From: Buddleja alternifolia | Lineage: Eukaryota > Streptophyta > Magnoliopsida > Lamiales > Scrophulariaceae | DNA: 64,000 nt | Assembly (NCBI GenBank): GCA_019426215.1 | Contig: CM033399.1 | Coordinates: 23,321,022-23,385,021, forward strand | Direction: 5' to 3' | In this document: piece after piece, positions 34,663 to 47,603 of the stretch | How the letters are laid out: each line of letters begins with the position of its first letter | How positions within the stretch are numbered: position 1 is the stretch's first letter | Notes under the pieces: model-generated | Told to the model about the DNA's origin: nothing | The model's database searches: none | Seen by the model: only the letters and a program-made list of their open reading frames with translations | Made by a program: the position numbers and the translations under genes

Positions 34663-37202
34663 AGATGATTGGAGAGGAGCCCCGAAGAAAGACGAGAATG
34701 GTGGCCTTCTTTGGTAGTGGACTCCCCATTGGCTTACAATGCCATCCTCGGGAGACCTACCTTGAACGCTTTTCAAGCAGTAATTTCCTCCTATCACATG
34801 AAAGTGAAGTTCCTGCTGGGCAAAGGTGTAGGAAAAATTAAAGGAGACCAGCTTACCGCACGAAAGTACTATGTGGAAGTAGTCCGATCTGGAAAAAGAT
34901 CAGCTAACATTGAAATAGACGGACAAAGGAGATCTAGTCCGGAGAAAGAAGAAATAATGGCGATAAAGGGAGAAATCAAGGACTTTGGCGTCTAGCCCAA
35001 AGCTAAACTGGCGGAAGATTTAATCACGGTGGAATTGGTGTCGATCGAATCTTCCAAAATTGCCAAAATAGGGTCGTGACTAGACTCCGAACTGGCAATT
35101 GGCCTAACACAGTTGCTCCATGATTACATTGACATTTTTTCTTGGTCGACAGAGGACCTGGTGGGCATTGATCCAGCTGTGGCAGCTCATCAGCTCAACG
35201 TCTTTCCCACCGCCAAACCCATGAAGCAGAAAAAGAGGCATTTTGGGCCTGAGAAAGACAAGATTATAAAAGAGGAGGTGGACAGGCTCTTAGATGCCGG
35301 TCATATAAGGAAATTCCAATTCCCAGAGTGGATGGCTAATGTTGTCCTTATTCCCATAGGAGGAGACAAATGGCGGATGTGTATAGACTTCAGGTATTTG
35401 AATAAAGCTTGCCTAAAAGACTATTACCCTCTCCCTAGAATCGACTAGCTGGTAGATTCTACGTCAGGATGCGAACTTTTGAGCCTGATGGACGCATCTT
35501 ATGGATTACATTAGATACCTTTGGCGCCTGAAGATCAAAAGAGGGTGAGCTTCATAACAGCCTTCGGGACGTTCTGCTATGTAGTAATGCCCTTTGGCCT
35601 TAAAAATGCTAGAGCCACGTACCAAAGGTTCATGGATAAGATTTTCCAAAAGCAGGTAGGAAGAAACCTTGAAGTCTACGTAGACGACATGTTGGTGAAG
35701 TGCCGAAAGGCACAAGATCATTTGAAGGACTTGAGGGAGACGTTTGAGGTGCTACGATAGTACCAAATGCAGCTCAATCCCCTCAAGTACGCTTTTGGGG
35801 TTAGAAGTGGAAAGTTTCTGGGGTACCTGGTTATGGAGAAGGGAATTGAAGTTAACCCTGAGAAGACAAGGGCCATCCAAGAAATGACATCACTAGCTAC
35901 TCGAAACGATGTACAAATACTGGCAGGCCGGGTGGTGTCCCTGAGCCATTTCATTTCAAGACTTGGAGAACGTAGCCTACCCTTCTTTAGGGTCATCAGA
36001 AAGGCTATCACATTCTCCTGGAATGAAGAATGCTAAAAGGCCTTTGAGGAGTTGACGACGTATTTGACCAGCTTACCATTGCTGACCAAACATTTATTTG
36101 GCGAGAAGTTATACCTGTATTTCGCGATTTTCAGTCACGCTGTTAGCTTTGTGCTAATACACGAAGAAGGATGAGATCAAAATCTGGTGTATTATACTAG
36201 TTGAGCCCTTAGAGGAGCTGAGGAAAGATACTCGAAAATTGAGAAAGTGTCCTTTGCTTTGATAACTATTCTTAGGAAGCTAAGGCCATACTTTCTGTTG
36301 CATAGCGTTGAAGTACGCCACAATCACCCCTTGAAGCAGATATTAGGGCATCCCGAGGAGTCGGGAAGGATGATCAAGTGGGCTGTGGAGCTTAGTGAGT
36401 TTGACATCACCTATGCTCCACGTCCTACCGTCTAGGCTCAAGCGCTAGCTAATTTCATAGAAGAAGTACCCTCTTCCCAAGATAACTAGAAGGTCTGGTT
36501 GCTCCATGTTGATGGTTCAGCTAACTCGATGGGAAGTGGGGCCGGAGTGGTTTTGACGACCCCTGAAGGAGACAACCTGGAGTATGCTATGAAGTTCAAT
36601 TTTCGTGCTTCTAACAATGAGGTCGAATACGAAGCCCTAACTGTAGGGATCGAGATGGCATTAAAGGCGGGAGCAAAACACCTGGTAGTCCACTTGGACT
36701 CACAATTGGTGGTTTGCCAATTCAATGGCCAATACAAGGCCAAAGAAGGAAGGGTGATGGAGTTCCTGAAGAAAATTGGAGACTTGAAAGACCAATTGGA
36801 GACCTTCGAGATAAAATAGGTACCTCGTGAGGAGACCGAAAAAGTCGACTACCTAGCACGACTATCTAGTGCATTGGCTAGCTATCACACTCGGCAAATT
36901 ACCATTAAAGCCATGCCGAGTTCCCTGGCAAGGGAGGAGGTTAATTACATAACCTTGGAGTCTGACGACTGGAGAGCACCCTCAGTATCCTATATACTAC
37001 AGGGACGATTGCCGGAGGACAAGAATGAGGCCTTGAGGATTCAAAGGTGAGCTCTTCGATTTACCATAATCGAGGGAACTTTATATAAAAGATCTTTCAC
37101 TCACACATTTTTGAGATGCCTCGAAAGAGAGAAAGAGTGGAGAGTTCTAAAAGACGTACATGAAGGCTTGTGTGGTTACCATGTGGGCGCATCCACCATC
37201 CA
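34663..37202 (+). pseudogene. Tat-type gypsy pol: protease end, RT, RNase H, second RNase H, start of integrase
   Basis: A single reading frame runs for 2.5 kb with no frameshift but with twelve internal stops (34993, 35077, 35446, 35512, 35758, 36034, 36172, 36202, 36433, 36487, 36817 and 37048). Domains in order: end of the protease (AYNAILGRPTLNAF); reverse transcriptase with [15 protein letters not shown] and the YVDDML catalytic box near 35680; RNase H (about 36060-36430); a second, archaeal-type RNase H starting LHVDGSANSMGSGAGVVL (36500-36810); then the integrase zinc-binding start (HEGLCGYHVGAST). The double RNase H marks the Tat lineage. The hAT element cuts it at 37203. Confidence 0.9.
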
Positions 37203-40084
37203 TAGGGCTGTGCTAATCGGTTAAACCTAATTGAACCAAAATTTTGGTTAACCGAAATTTCGGTTCGAAAAAATTCGGAACCAAAACCGAACCAAAATTC
37301 GGTTTGGTTCAGTTTTAACCTTAACCGAAACCGAACCGAAAGGATTCAGTTCGGTTCGGTTCGGTTATCCGGTCGGTTAACCGAATTGGGCCTAAAAAAT
37401 TCAGCATGCCCTTTTTTGTATTTGGGCTATGATAAATTATTGAGAATTGTCCAATAACATCTAATTCAAACTGACTTGGGCCAAAAAAATTCAACATCCT
37501 TTTTCTTAGCATTTGGGCTAATTATAATTGTATAATAACACAACAAATTGACAATAACATTCAAATTGAAAGTTTTCCTTGAAACTGATTTAGGCCAACA
37601 TTACATGACAATAACAACTAAATTCAACATACTAAGCACATGCACAACTAATATACTAAATTCAACATACATAATAACATAAAACATCTACATTACGTCA
37701 CCAAGTACAACCTAAAAAATATGACACCATTAGTTAGTCCATTACGACATAACATTACAGCATACTAAGTTCCAAATACTCCAATAGGCAAATAAACATT
37801 AAAACATTTCAACATCCCATGAAACAAAATAAATAAAAAGGAAATTCATTCAACCACACCATTACACAAATTGTCCAATAACATGAAGTGACAATAAGTC
37901 AATAACTCTCAACTCAACCAACTATTTGAAGCTTCAATGGACCATCAAGACGACGCCACGACCACGAGTCCACGACCATCAACAACTAGCAAACAACCAA
38001 CAAGTTACGAGCTGTATAAAAATCAGTATTATCAAAAGTAATATTTCTTAAAAGCGATAAAGAAAAACGAACAAGCAATAGCTTAATATAATGCAAAATA
38101 TACTTGAAAAAAAAACGAACATCTTACCAAGACAAGTAATCTTCAATCTTTATAAACCAATGATATTCGACTCAGCACCAACAGTCGGGGCCACATGTAG
38201 AAGTACAAGTACAATGAGATACGTTATAATCTATTCATATTACTTTTGTATACAAGTAATTTTAATAAATAATAATTGCGAGAGTATTAATCTAAAATAA
38301 TATTTCTATTTGCATAAAATAAATCTAAGTCGTACCTTTCTCAATTCTTAACATAAACTCAAAATCCTCCTCAAGAGACCTTATCGGAGTTTGTCGAAGC
38401 CAATCCTGTGTACAAATTAGAGCTTGTGCCGACTTTGGAGTTAAACAAGCTCTAAAGTCATCAATAATACGCCTTCCCGTGCTAAAACAAGACTCCGAAG
38501 CCACCGTAGATATGGGCATGGCAAGCAAATCTTGAGTCAATCTAGAAATAATAGGAAACCTTGGGCTATGCACTTTCCACCAATCAATGATATCAAAAAC
38601 ATCATGATCTTTCTCAATACGTTCATGTAGATACATATCTACCTCTGATTCATTTGTACCTCCGCTCTCAGATATCATTTGTTCAAACTTCTTTTTATGA
38701 ACTCGTATTACCCTTCTTTCATTTTCACCGTCACTTTTAGACGAATCACTTGAGGGTGAGCTTCCCCCAGATGAAATTGAAGATCGTGGTGATGACTCAA
38801 GTGTAGAAGCATATGAAGTTTTATACTCCTCAAAAGCATCATAGACAGCGTTATTTGCCAAGTTTTCCATTTTCTCTCCAATTGCATCCTCGTACATGTT
38901 CTTAAAAACATATTGTACGTAATTCAACTTGTGATGAGGGTCAAGAATCACAACAACATACAAAAACATGTTCATTTTTTCCATGTCCCCCCAGTATTTG
39001 TCAAATTTCAACTTCATTTGTCTTGCCATATCTACCAAATCATCATCATCACCGTCAAGCCATTCTTTTAGTAGAAAATCCACATCACTTATTTCATCTA
39101 GGAAAGTATTTGATGTCACATAGGAAGATCCTGACACTCGAATGGTAAGATCATAAAAATGTTGCAGCACTTTTACCAATCGTGAGACAACAACCCAGTC
39201 ATATTTTGTAGGCAAACCTACCCTCGCATAAGGTCCACCCGGCAAGAAATCTGAACGAAAATCAGAATCATAGGTCTCATAGCTTTCAAATACACTCTGA
39301 AAAATCAAAGTTGTCTCTAGCATTGTAAACACAGAGTTCCATCTAGTTGGAACATCTAAAGACAACGATTTCTTGCTTTCAATTTTTTCCTCAACAACAA
39401 AATCATTGAATTTCCTCAATCGATCAGACGATTGTTTCACATACTTCACCACCGTGCGAACACGCTCAACAGATTCATTCACATCTTTTAATCCATCCCT
39501 AACAATTAAATTAATTATATGAGCTACACATCTCATATGCAAAAACTTACCATTCAAAGTGTTGTCCCCCAACTAACGAATTTTCTTCGCAAATAAGCAA
39601 TGGTAATATCATTAGAAGAAGCGTTGTCAATAGTAATGGTAAAAACCCTATCAATTCACCAGTCGAGTAAACATTTTTCAATTAAAAGACCAATTTCGTC
39701 ACCTTTATGAGTAGGACATGGAATGAAATTAAGAATGTACTTATGCAATTTCCAATCCTGATCAAGAAAGTGAGCAGTCAAGCACATGTAGGTGAGTCTT
39801 TGATTTGAAGTCCTTGTGTCGGTGGTCAAGGAAATTCTTTGCCCAAATTTCCTAAAATAACTCTCAACTTATCATTTTCATCAAAGTGGATCTTAAGACA
39901 ATCTCTTGCTATAGTAGTTCTTGATGGAATAAAAAATTGATGGAATGAAGAACCTAAACCCCTCATTTTCTACAAACTTGAATGGCAACTCGTCAACAAT
40001 AATCATACGAATCAAGGCCCGTCTCACATCTTCTTGATCAAATTTCCAACCAGAAGATAGATCTCTAAGTTCCCCGGTTACACT
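37203..40084 (-). mobile_element. truncated hAT transposon
   Basis: One end begins tagggctgtgctaatcggtt inside the Tat integrase. It is followed by a subterminal block rich in ggttcggtt/aaccgaacc motifs (37215-37390), as in plant Ac-like hATs. A hAT transposase lies behind it on the minus strand. The other end is missing because a copia LTR starts at 40085. The 8 bases before the end are accatcca; the partner duplication could not be found. Confidence 0.8.
38325..40084 (-). pseudogene. hAT (Ac-like, RICESLEEPER-type) transposase, 5' truncated
   Basis: The 415-codon open frame at 38325-39572 contains the end of the catalytic region (DVPTRWNSVFTMLE), a DUF4413-like middle and the C-terminal dimerisation domain (VASESCFSTGRRIIDDFR near its end). 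Upstream, about 39580-40075, the family's N-terminal region (DQEDVRRALIRMIIVDELPF) is readable but interrupted by stops. The BED zinc finger and start codon are lost to the copia LTR. Not functional as it stands. Confidence 0.85.
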
Positions 40085-41694
40085 TGTTAGAGTGTATGTC
40101 CTCAAATGCCATAAAGAGGATAGATTTATAGGGCATTGACTTGTAATTAAACAATATCTTTTTATTATATATATAAGGCATTATCTTGTTGTTTTATTAT
40201 AAGCATTTGTAAGGTGTTAATAAACAATGTAAAGTCCTTGAGAATAAGGCAAACCTTCTACTTCCTATGGGATAGGAATGATGACACTAGAAGGGTTTGA
40301 TCCCTATTCTCTAAATAGGGTTCGCAAGTCTAAGAAAGTATTTGACTGGACATCAATACAGAACAAGGACTTGCATGATATAAGTTTCGATAGAGAAAGT
40401 GTCAGTCGAAAACTATGGGAATGATAGTGGGAACTTATGTCATGGACGTATAAGTTGGACTAATATGTTCGAACACGGCCCGCATCAGTTTCATCACATG
40501 GGTATTCACTCACTGACAGTCAATGATGAAACTGATAAGTTGTGATAGGTACGCGTGAACCTTAGACCTGAGGAATCGAGTTGAAGATGTACTTGTGACA
40601 TCAAGTCTCTCATTAGAGTAGTTAGATCCAAATCATCCTTTGGTGGGATCGACCTCGAAGTGCGACTTGATGGGCAAGTAGCATTGTTAACTGATTAGCA
40701 AAATAGGATTTATTCTCTCATTAGTGAATGAGCTAAATATCCTATGCAGTCAAGAATGAGTGAGGTTAAAAGTCTTTGGGCCAAACATAAAAATGACCTC
40801 GACTCATTATGAGCTAAGCATATGGTCAAGTCATGTGATTTTGACTACAATCATGACTCTCACTTGACTGGGATATAAGAATAAAAGGTCTATACTCGTA
40901 CGATATTCACAGCGTATAAGGTTTGGAATGATCCTATTCATTCATTCTCAATTGGGATACGATGTGAGCCACGTGATTGGCTAGATGTTACTTAAATCCT
41001 TTTGGTTTCCTCCCAATTGCCTTTTGAGACGAACCTAAAAAGTCGCGCTTAAAGGAAGTGCAAAAGGAAAATCATGGAAAAGACTTGAGATAATTTTCGG
41101 TATTGGATATCGAGATTAATTAATTAATCATTAGATGATTTTATTAATTAATTAAGTTAATGAATTAATTAATTCTTTAAAAGATTTTAATTATAAAATT
41201 AACATGGATTTAATTAATTATTTTATTTATTTATTTATTGGATAAATAATATTAATTATTTAATTAATTGAATAAGCACAATAGGGCTAAAGCCCGATGG
41301 CTTACAAAGCCATAAAGTGGGCGTCCACATGATGGGGTAATTTAGCCTAGGTTATTGTTTCATTGTAGTATAAATATACTACTTAGAGAAAATTAACCTA
41401 AGTGAATTAACACAAAACTTTCTCTCCAAGTAAAAACACTCCATCCTCTCTCTCTCTCTCGCTAGCCATGTCCCTCAAGAGAAGAAGAAGAAGAAGATTT
41501 TCTTTTTTGACTCCGGCGTGGCAATTTAGAGACAACGACGGATTTGCTGTTCAAGAAGAGATTGCAAAGCTGGTTCAAAATTCAACATACGCGAGAGCGG
41601 TAATTGAATTCGAAACCCAATTTAAATACGAGAAATAGAGATGAGCCATTGGGATTTAAATATATTCTTCCGTTGCATTATTTGATTTTATGCA
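40085..41694 (+). mobile_element. Ty1/copia 5' LTR (1.6 kb)
   Basis: Starts tgttagagtgtatgtcctca and ends near gattttatgca, with a TATA box (agtataaata) near 41367. A canonical initiator-methionine primer site lies 13 bases downstream. It interrupts the hAT transposase. The partner LTR is not in the window. Confidence 0.8.
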
Positions 41695-41707
41695 TTTTTT
41701 TTAATAG

Positions 41708-41720
41708 TGGTATCAGAGCC
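41708..41720 (+). promoter_or_regulatory. primer binding site, initiator tRNA-Met
   Basis: tggtatcagagcc is complementary to the 3' end of plant initiator tRNA-Met, the usual primer of Ty1/copia elements. Confidence 0.9.
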
Positions 41721-42181
41721 GATCTTTGATTTTTGTATTTAATTGATTACGTGATTACGTGTTTTTTTTGCATTTTTGAGGCACGTTTTGAATATGTTTT
41801 ACATGATAGTAATCCATTATTTTTCTGTGTTTAATTCATGTATGTTGTATTATGATGACTTGTGAATTGAAAAATCTAAATTTTTTGAGAATCAGGTTGG
41901 AAAGACCCCGCGACGAGCGCGATGAAAACAACGTGCGTAGGCTGTGGGCTGGGTGCACAAACAGTACACAGTGCACAGCATGCGCTCTGTATGCACACGA
42001 CGCCGTGCGTTGGGCGCATGACGTCGTGCGCTGGGCCTGGCCGTGGCCAGGCTCAAGGCCGTGCACTGGGCGCACGACACACGTCGTGTCGTGCGCTTAG
42101 CGCACGTGTGCCCGGGTCCATGACCCGGGTTCTAACGGGTCAGATTATTTTTCCTCGGGTCTAATTTTTTAAATAAATGGG
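41721..42181 (+). mobile_element. start of copia internal region, with a GC-rich gcgcacgac repeat
   Basis: Non-coding leader. Positions 41910-42130 are unusually GC-rich and built from repeats of gcgcacgac/gtcgtgcgc and gtgcgctgggc. Open frames here on both strands are low complexity. The copia body ends where the next element inserts at 42182. Confidence 0.65.
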
Positions 42182-43302
42182 TGTTCACACAAATTTTCAA
42201 GTCTGCAATTTTATAAACAAGAAAATATAATATGGACAAATAAATAAATCAATTTAAAGAAAATTACAATATCGTGAGAATAATTCTCCTATCGAAGACT
42301 AATCCCCTGATTCTTCCTTCAAGAACTTTGATTTGAATATTGGAGCGAAAATCACTTCTTTGATCTTCTCCAATGTTGATTTGAATATTTATAACGTTGA
42401 TGCGAGGGCTCGACAGCTTAATCTCGGATCAAACGATGTAAATGATTTGGGAAGGTTGAAAGCTTCAAGGTCGACTCGTCGCTTTGATCTTCCTTCAACT
42501 TGATTTGGACTTCTATAACGTTTATTCGAGGGTTTAGCACCTTAATCTCGAATCAAATGTTATAATTTGATGAATTTTGCCAAGAACGCCTTGAAGTTTG
42601 CTTTGAAGGTATCCTTGAATTTGAAGAACTTGTAGAGAGAATTTGGGAACTTCTCTTGTCTTCTCTAGCTTCAATTAATTTGTGTGTCTTTATTGTGAGC
42701 TCCTAAGGACCCTATTTATAGATGTAGGATGGAGAAGTCACAAATGCTTTAATCACCTTTGATAATTATCACTTTAATTTTATATTTATTAAGAGATAAA
42801 TATCATTTACTTTTGAGCCATTTGATTGACTGTCATATCCATTTGGCGCAGTGTGATTGGTCGTTAACTTTTCTACTGCAAGACATAATTTGATTGGCTA
42901 GACCACTTCAATTTGACATGTGGCGCGATTTGATTGACTAATATTAGATGAAGATAAATTTAATAGATATTATCTCTTCAATATCTTTATTTAATTAAAG
43001 AGATAAATACCAATTATTTTGGAGCCATTTGATTGGCTGTCATATCCATTTGGCGCAGTGTGATTGGTCGTTAACTTTTCTACTGCAAGACATAATTTGA
43101 TTGGCTAGACCACTTCAATTTGACATGTGGCGCGATTTGATTTGCCAATAAAATAAATATTAAAATATCAATTAAATCAATTATTTAATTTTGGAATCAA
43201 ATTTAGTAAATCCCAAAATATAAATTAAAAACTTAACTTGATAATTAATATTATATTTTCCACTTGTCATCATTTGATCGGATGAAATTTTGCTTGTCTA
43301 CA
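42182..43302 (-). repeat. 3' LTR of the gag-only gypsy element
   Basis: 1121 bp. On plus it starts tgttcacacaaattttcaag and ends gcttgtctaca, next to a purine-rich tract on the minus strand (gagggggcattt). It contains a 207-bp direct duplication (about 42790-42995 and 42997-43150) with gagccatttgattg and ggcgcagtgtgattggtcgt in both copies. Confidence 0.9.
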
Positions 43303-46300
43303 AATGCCCCCTCAAGACTCGTTCACTGGACCTTCGTCTTGAAAACGTGCTTCAAAGTGAATGAGTCGCGATCATCATCTTTAATAGGCTAGAAATGCCA
43401 TCGAACATCTAAAGTCACATACCAATTTGAGTGGATTGGACATATGAATTTTGCTCCAAAGGATCCAAATCAAAATGGACACGATAAGCCATAACAAATG
43501 TTTTTTTTGTAGTTGGACTAAATTAAGTAGCCAAACTAACTTGAACAAAATGGCCCATTAATTGCATTAGGAAGACAATTTTAGTTGGGCCCATTAAGAT
43601 TTCTAAGTACGTGGCCTTGTAATTTCAATTTCTCTACTGCTTTATTTTTTATTTTTTTAAAATTCATTTGGGCCCACTCTAACTCTTGGTGTACATAGAC
43701 CAACAACATAGGAAACTTTGCCAAGTCTCCTTCTCCATCTTGAATCTGCAACTCACATTTTTTTTTTCTCTTATTTCCTTTGTTTTAACATGGACAAGAA
43801 TTCTTGTAAATATAAAACTCTTCTCACAATCCCTTTAGGAGTCAAATTCTTTAATAAAGAACCAAATAGAAGAGGGTTGTCGAGTATATAGACTTGACAA
43901 ATCCGTGGAGATTGCATAATTCCAATCCTTATCCATGTTGAAGAATATCAGATTGTCTTGAAATTCTATTGGCTTTCAAAGGTTAAGGATTAGTATTCAA
44001 CATCTTTTCAGTTCCAATCGAAGTGAATAAGTTGAGACCCATTTGAATGCAATGACCTTGCAGCAACATCTATATAAGTACCTTGGTAGACCCTTTTCCT
44101 TTTCCATCAAAGCGACGCATAACAGGGAGGAATCGGCTTTGGCTTGATCAATATCCAAGTTTTGTAGAATGCCTTGCAGATTGCAGTAGCTGATGTGACC
44201 CCGTTTGCTCAACAGCAATACCCAACGTCTTTGTTGCTTGATGATTCTATTTGTCGGTGCCCAGTCAACGCAATATATCAAACCCCAAGCGCCTTTTGTC
44301 GCTGCTCGTCTTTGCAGTGAACGAACATGCAGTGAACTCTCCCCGTTGCTGTAATCTTATTCTGTTGGTGTAGAAATTGTTGCAGTGTTTATCTACGAGA
44401 CGAACCCTAACACCGTGTCTACTTCCACCATTGCCAATAACCACAGTAGTCAATTTAGCAAACTGCCGATAAGTTCGAACTTTGCGCGATCGACGTGGAT
44501 TGCTTTGCGCGATCGACGTGGATTGCTTTTGGAGAATACTTTTGGAAATTTTTGTGGCTTAATTAATGCACCTTGGTTTCTCTTTCTTTTTATTTACTTA
44601 CAGCAAACAAAATAGACTTCTATTAGTTTTCAGCAATAATTTCAGGTGAATAACGCCGCTTCAAGCTTCTCTGGGATGGGGATTTCAAGGATTGATATTT
44701 TCGGTGTGGTGCATACTTGATCATTTTGGATGGTTTTCCATGGAGGAAGGCAAAAAATGCACAATTGTTCCTTTGCGTGTCGATTTGTGGAGCCAAAGCT
44801 TCAAAGTGACGAATTTATTTCATGATGAGGAGTGGTCCAAGAAGATCCATACGAACAAAGTATCTATAGCGTGGACTTTGTGAAGGAGTACTTGACCATC
44901 CTTGATGGTGACAACAAATCCTTGATGAAGATCTATCCATGGAGGAAGGGCGTATTTGACCATCCTTGACGACATAAAGCAATCCATAGAAGAAAGCACA
45001 ACACTGACAGATGCTCCTTTGCGTGTCGATTTGTGAAGCCAGGATCCAAATTGACGAGCCCATCTTATGACGAGGAGTTGTCCAAGGATATGCTAACGAG
45101 CAAAGACATCTATGGCGTGGGCTTTTCGAGTGACTCACCATCAACCATCAAAGGAGGATTTTTTTCTTGTCGACGTCGGGGCACCACATCATTGAAGGCA
45201 AAACGGAAGGAGCCACGTCATTGAAGGCAAGGCGGAAGAAGTTGTAGCGATCTTCGATCTTTCGGTGAATTCCATAACATCAAAGGCCATTAGGAGTGGA
45301 CAGAGGACATACTCAGCCAGTGCGGAGACAAGCTATTTCCATCAAGACGTATGACGAGGTTCTATTTTTGCTGGCCGTTCCGCCATGTCGATCCATGGTG
45401 CCTCGTTGGATATTGATGGGATATTATGAAGCCTTTTCCAAGGCTTGGTGTCCCATAACTTAGCTGATTTCCATCAGTGAGTTGTAGATATCATTGTAGA
45501 ATTTACATGCCCCCATATCATGAATATTACCTTTGAGATTGCTTAATAGAATTATTTTCTCTTCTATCTTGCAATCTTTCGAGTATATTCATGTTTAATT
45601 CTTTTTTTTTTCATAACTCCTGTTGAATGAGTAACACCACTCCGCATGGGAAACATGATTGATTTGGATTTATGACTGAACTCAGAGAGAATCTAAGTTG
45701 CCTACGTACCCTAATGAAGGGATCAAGTCAAAACGTAGTTCTAAGATTTGTTGACATTTTATACTCGTGTCAAGGAGTATTCACTTAATTTGACAGTTTA
45801 TGCTCTTATCGAGGAGCCTTCATTTGATTTGACTTCTAGACCTTTCATACTCGTGCCAAGGAGTACTCACTTAATTTGACAGTTTATGCTCTTATCGAGG
45901 AGCTTTCATTTGATTTGACTTCTAGACCTTTTATACTCGTGTCAAGAAGTAATTCATTTGATTTGGCTTCTAGACCTTTTAAACTCTTGTGAAGGAGTAC
46001 TTCATTTGATTTGGCTTCTAGACCTTTTAAACTCTTGTCAAGGAGTACTTCATTTGATTTGATTTCTAGACCTTTTAAACTCTTGTCAAGGAGTGCTTCA
46101 TTTGATTTGATTTTTAAACATTTTATACTCTTGTCCAGGAGTAGTTCATTTAATTTGACAGTTTATGCTCTTATCGAGGAGCCTTCATTTGATTTGATTT
46201 CAAGACATTTTATACTCGTGTCAAAGAGCTTTCTTGATAGTTTAGGCTCTTATCAGGGAGCATTGCTGATAGTTTAGGCTCTTATCAAGGAGCATTTTCT

Positions 46301-46309
46301 TTTGCATAT
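43303..46309 (-). other. long non-coding internal region of the gag-only element, with tandem repeats
   Basis: No pol domain was recognised. It has a 22-bp exact duplication (tttgcgcgatcgacgtggat at 44484 and 44506 onward), a ~246-bp diverged tandem duplication (ctttgcgtgtcgatttgtg near 44770 and 45016), and the ~48-bp repeat block below. Short open frames (for example 43997-44281) match nothing I know. Confidence 0.7.
45760..46300. repeat. ~48-60-bp tandem repeat, about ten copies
   Basis: Units of the form catttgatttgacttctaga plus ccttttatactcgtgtcaag plus gagta, with variants. They translate on plus as a repeating RPFKLLSRSTSFDLIS-like peptide, which I regard as incidental. Confidence 0.8.
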
Positions 46310-47521
46310 TTATTTAATCATAGCAGTGATGACACTTTCTTCCACATTGTCATCAATATCGTCAGCCATGGAATCATCATTGGAAGCATCTGAAAATGAC
46401 TTGCCCCCTTTGTTGACTTGTATGCTCCAAGGCTCTTGGATATGTGGCTCATCATCAACTCCATTTGCAGCCATGCTCAGCTCCATGTCGTGTGCTCGAG
46501 TGGCCAATTTTTCAAACGTCTTCGGTCGAATTCCTTGAAGGATGTAGCAAAGACTCCATTGCATCCCTTGAATACACATCTCAATGGTGGAGGCCTCAGA
46601 CAATCTATCTTTGCAGTTAAGGCTTAAGTTTCTCCAACGGTTGATGTAGTCGACGACTGGTTCATCTTTCCATTGGCGAGAATTGGTGAGTTCAATCATG
46701 CTCACTGTACGACGGGTGTTGTAGAAGCGGTTGAGGAACTCTTGCTCCAATTGGTTCCAGCTGTCAATGGATTCGGGTTCCAAATCAACGTACCAGTCAA
46801 AAGCGTTTCTTTTTAGAGATCGTACAAATTGCTTTACAAGTAGATCTCCATCAGTCCCCGCATTATTGCATGTCTCTATAAAGTGCGCGATATGTTGTTT
46901 CGGGTTTTCTTTACCATCAAATTGTTGCAGTTTCGGTGGTTGGTATCCCATCGGCATCCTTAGAGCATCAATGCGTTTTGTATACGGCTTCGAGTACACG
47001 AGCGAATTGTGGGAAGATACACCATATTGAGCTCTAATGGTGTTAGAAATCATATCTTGCAATTGTTGAACAGACAATGCTCCAATAGTGGTGTTGGAGT
47101 TGTTGAACTTCTCCACAGATTCATGCTGATGAGGCAGTTCATTGACCGGCGTCTCCTTGGCGTTTTGACTTAAAGGAGATGCATGATTATGACTAGGTTC
47201 TCCTACATTGGAGTTTTCTAGTTTGTTCATCAGTTGGGCAATTTGGAGATCCTTGTCTTCCAAAGCTTTCTGCATATTAGCAATGGCTTGAGCCATTTGA
47301 GCCGCTTGTTCATCCGCCGATGTAGCTCCCGTCATCATGGCAGGAAGATCAGCAAATGAAGAAGATTTGGAGTTGATTCCCTTTGGAGATGATGGGTTTG
47401 AACCGTCAGAATGATTGTTGTCGCCGATCGTGCCTCTAGTAGAAGATTGGTCAACGGGATCATCGACAATGTTAGCATCATTCTTCTTGGTCACAGCAAC
47501 TTGATTCTTCTTTGGAGCCAT
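46310..47521 (-). CDS. gypsy Gag of the gag-only element
   Basis: 403 codons from [15 protein letters not shown]; an upstream in-frame start at 47614 lies within the primer region and is less likely. It has a short coiled coil near residues 75-105 ([20 protein letters not shown]) and a Retrotrans_gag domain from about [15 protein letters not shown] to [16 protein letters not shown]. No zinc knuckle is seen before the stop, and no protease or RT follows. It would form the particle coat if expressed. The frame is open throughout. Confidence 0.88.
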   Translation of the reverse strand: MAPKKNQVAVTKKNDANIVDDPVDQSSTRGTIGDNNHSDGSNPSSPKGINSKSSSFADLPAMMTGATSADEQAAQMAQAIANMQKALEDKDLQIAQLMNKLENSNVGEPSHNHASPLSQNAKETPVNELPHQHESVEKFNNSNTTIGALSVQQLQDMISNTIRAQYGVSSHNSLVYSKPYTKRIDALRMPMGYQPPKLQQFDGKENPKQHIAHFIETCNNAGTDGDLLVKQFVRSLKRNAFDWYVDLEPESIDSWNQLEQEFLNRFYNTRRTVSMIELTNSRQWKDEPVVDYINRWRNLSLNCKDRLSEASTIEMCIQGMQWSLCYILQGIRPKTFEKLATRAHDMELSMAANGVDDEPHIQEPWSIQVNKGGKSFSDASNDDSMADDIDDNVEESVITAMIK

Positions 47522-47580
47522 AGAGTTGCAAATGTAGACTTTGAAATTTGATATCGGAGGAAGAGATGAGGGGTAGATTC

Positions 47581-47600
47581 GGTCCCACCGGGCGTGCCAA
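47581..47600 (-). promoter_or_regulatory. probable primer binding site of the gag-only element
   Basis: ggtcccaccgggcgtgccaa on plus. Its complement begins ttggcacgcccggtgggac just inside the 5' LTR, as primer sites do. I cannot name the tRNA with confidence. Confidence 0.65.
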
Positions 47601-47603
47601 ATT

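Noticed and set aside
35113..36820. Endogenous pararetrovirus as the source of the RT/RNase H
   Set aside because: A gypsy-type gag lies upstream in the same element, a primer site and a second RNase H of the Tat lineage are present, and no movement-protein or coat-protein frame was seen.
41836..42164. Cys/His-rich frames near the copia primer site
   Set aside because: Overlapping frames on both strands of a GC-rich gcgcacgac repeat; no zinc-finger spacing.
43997..44281. 94-codon minus-strand frame as a possible pol fragment
   Set aside because: No RT, RNase H or integrase motif could be found in it.
46011..46277. 88-codon frame with repeating RPFKLLSRS peptide
   Set aside because: Comes from the 48-bp tandem repeat; opposite strand to the element's gag.
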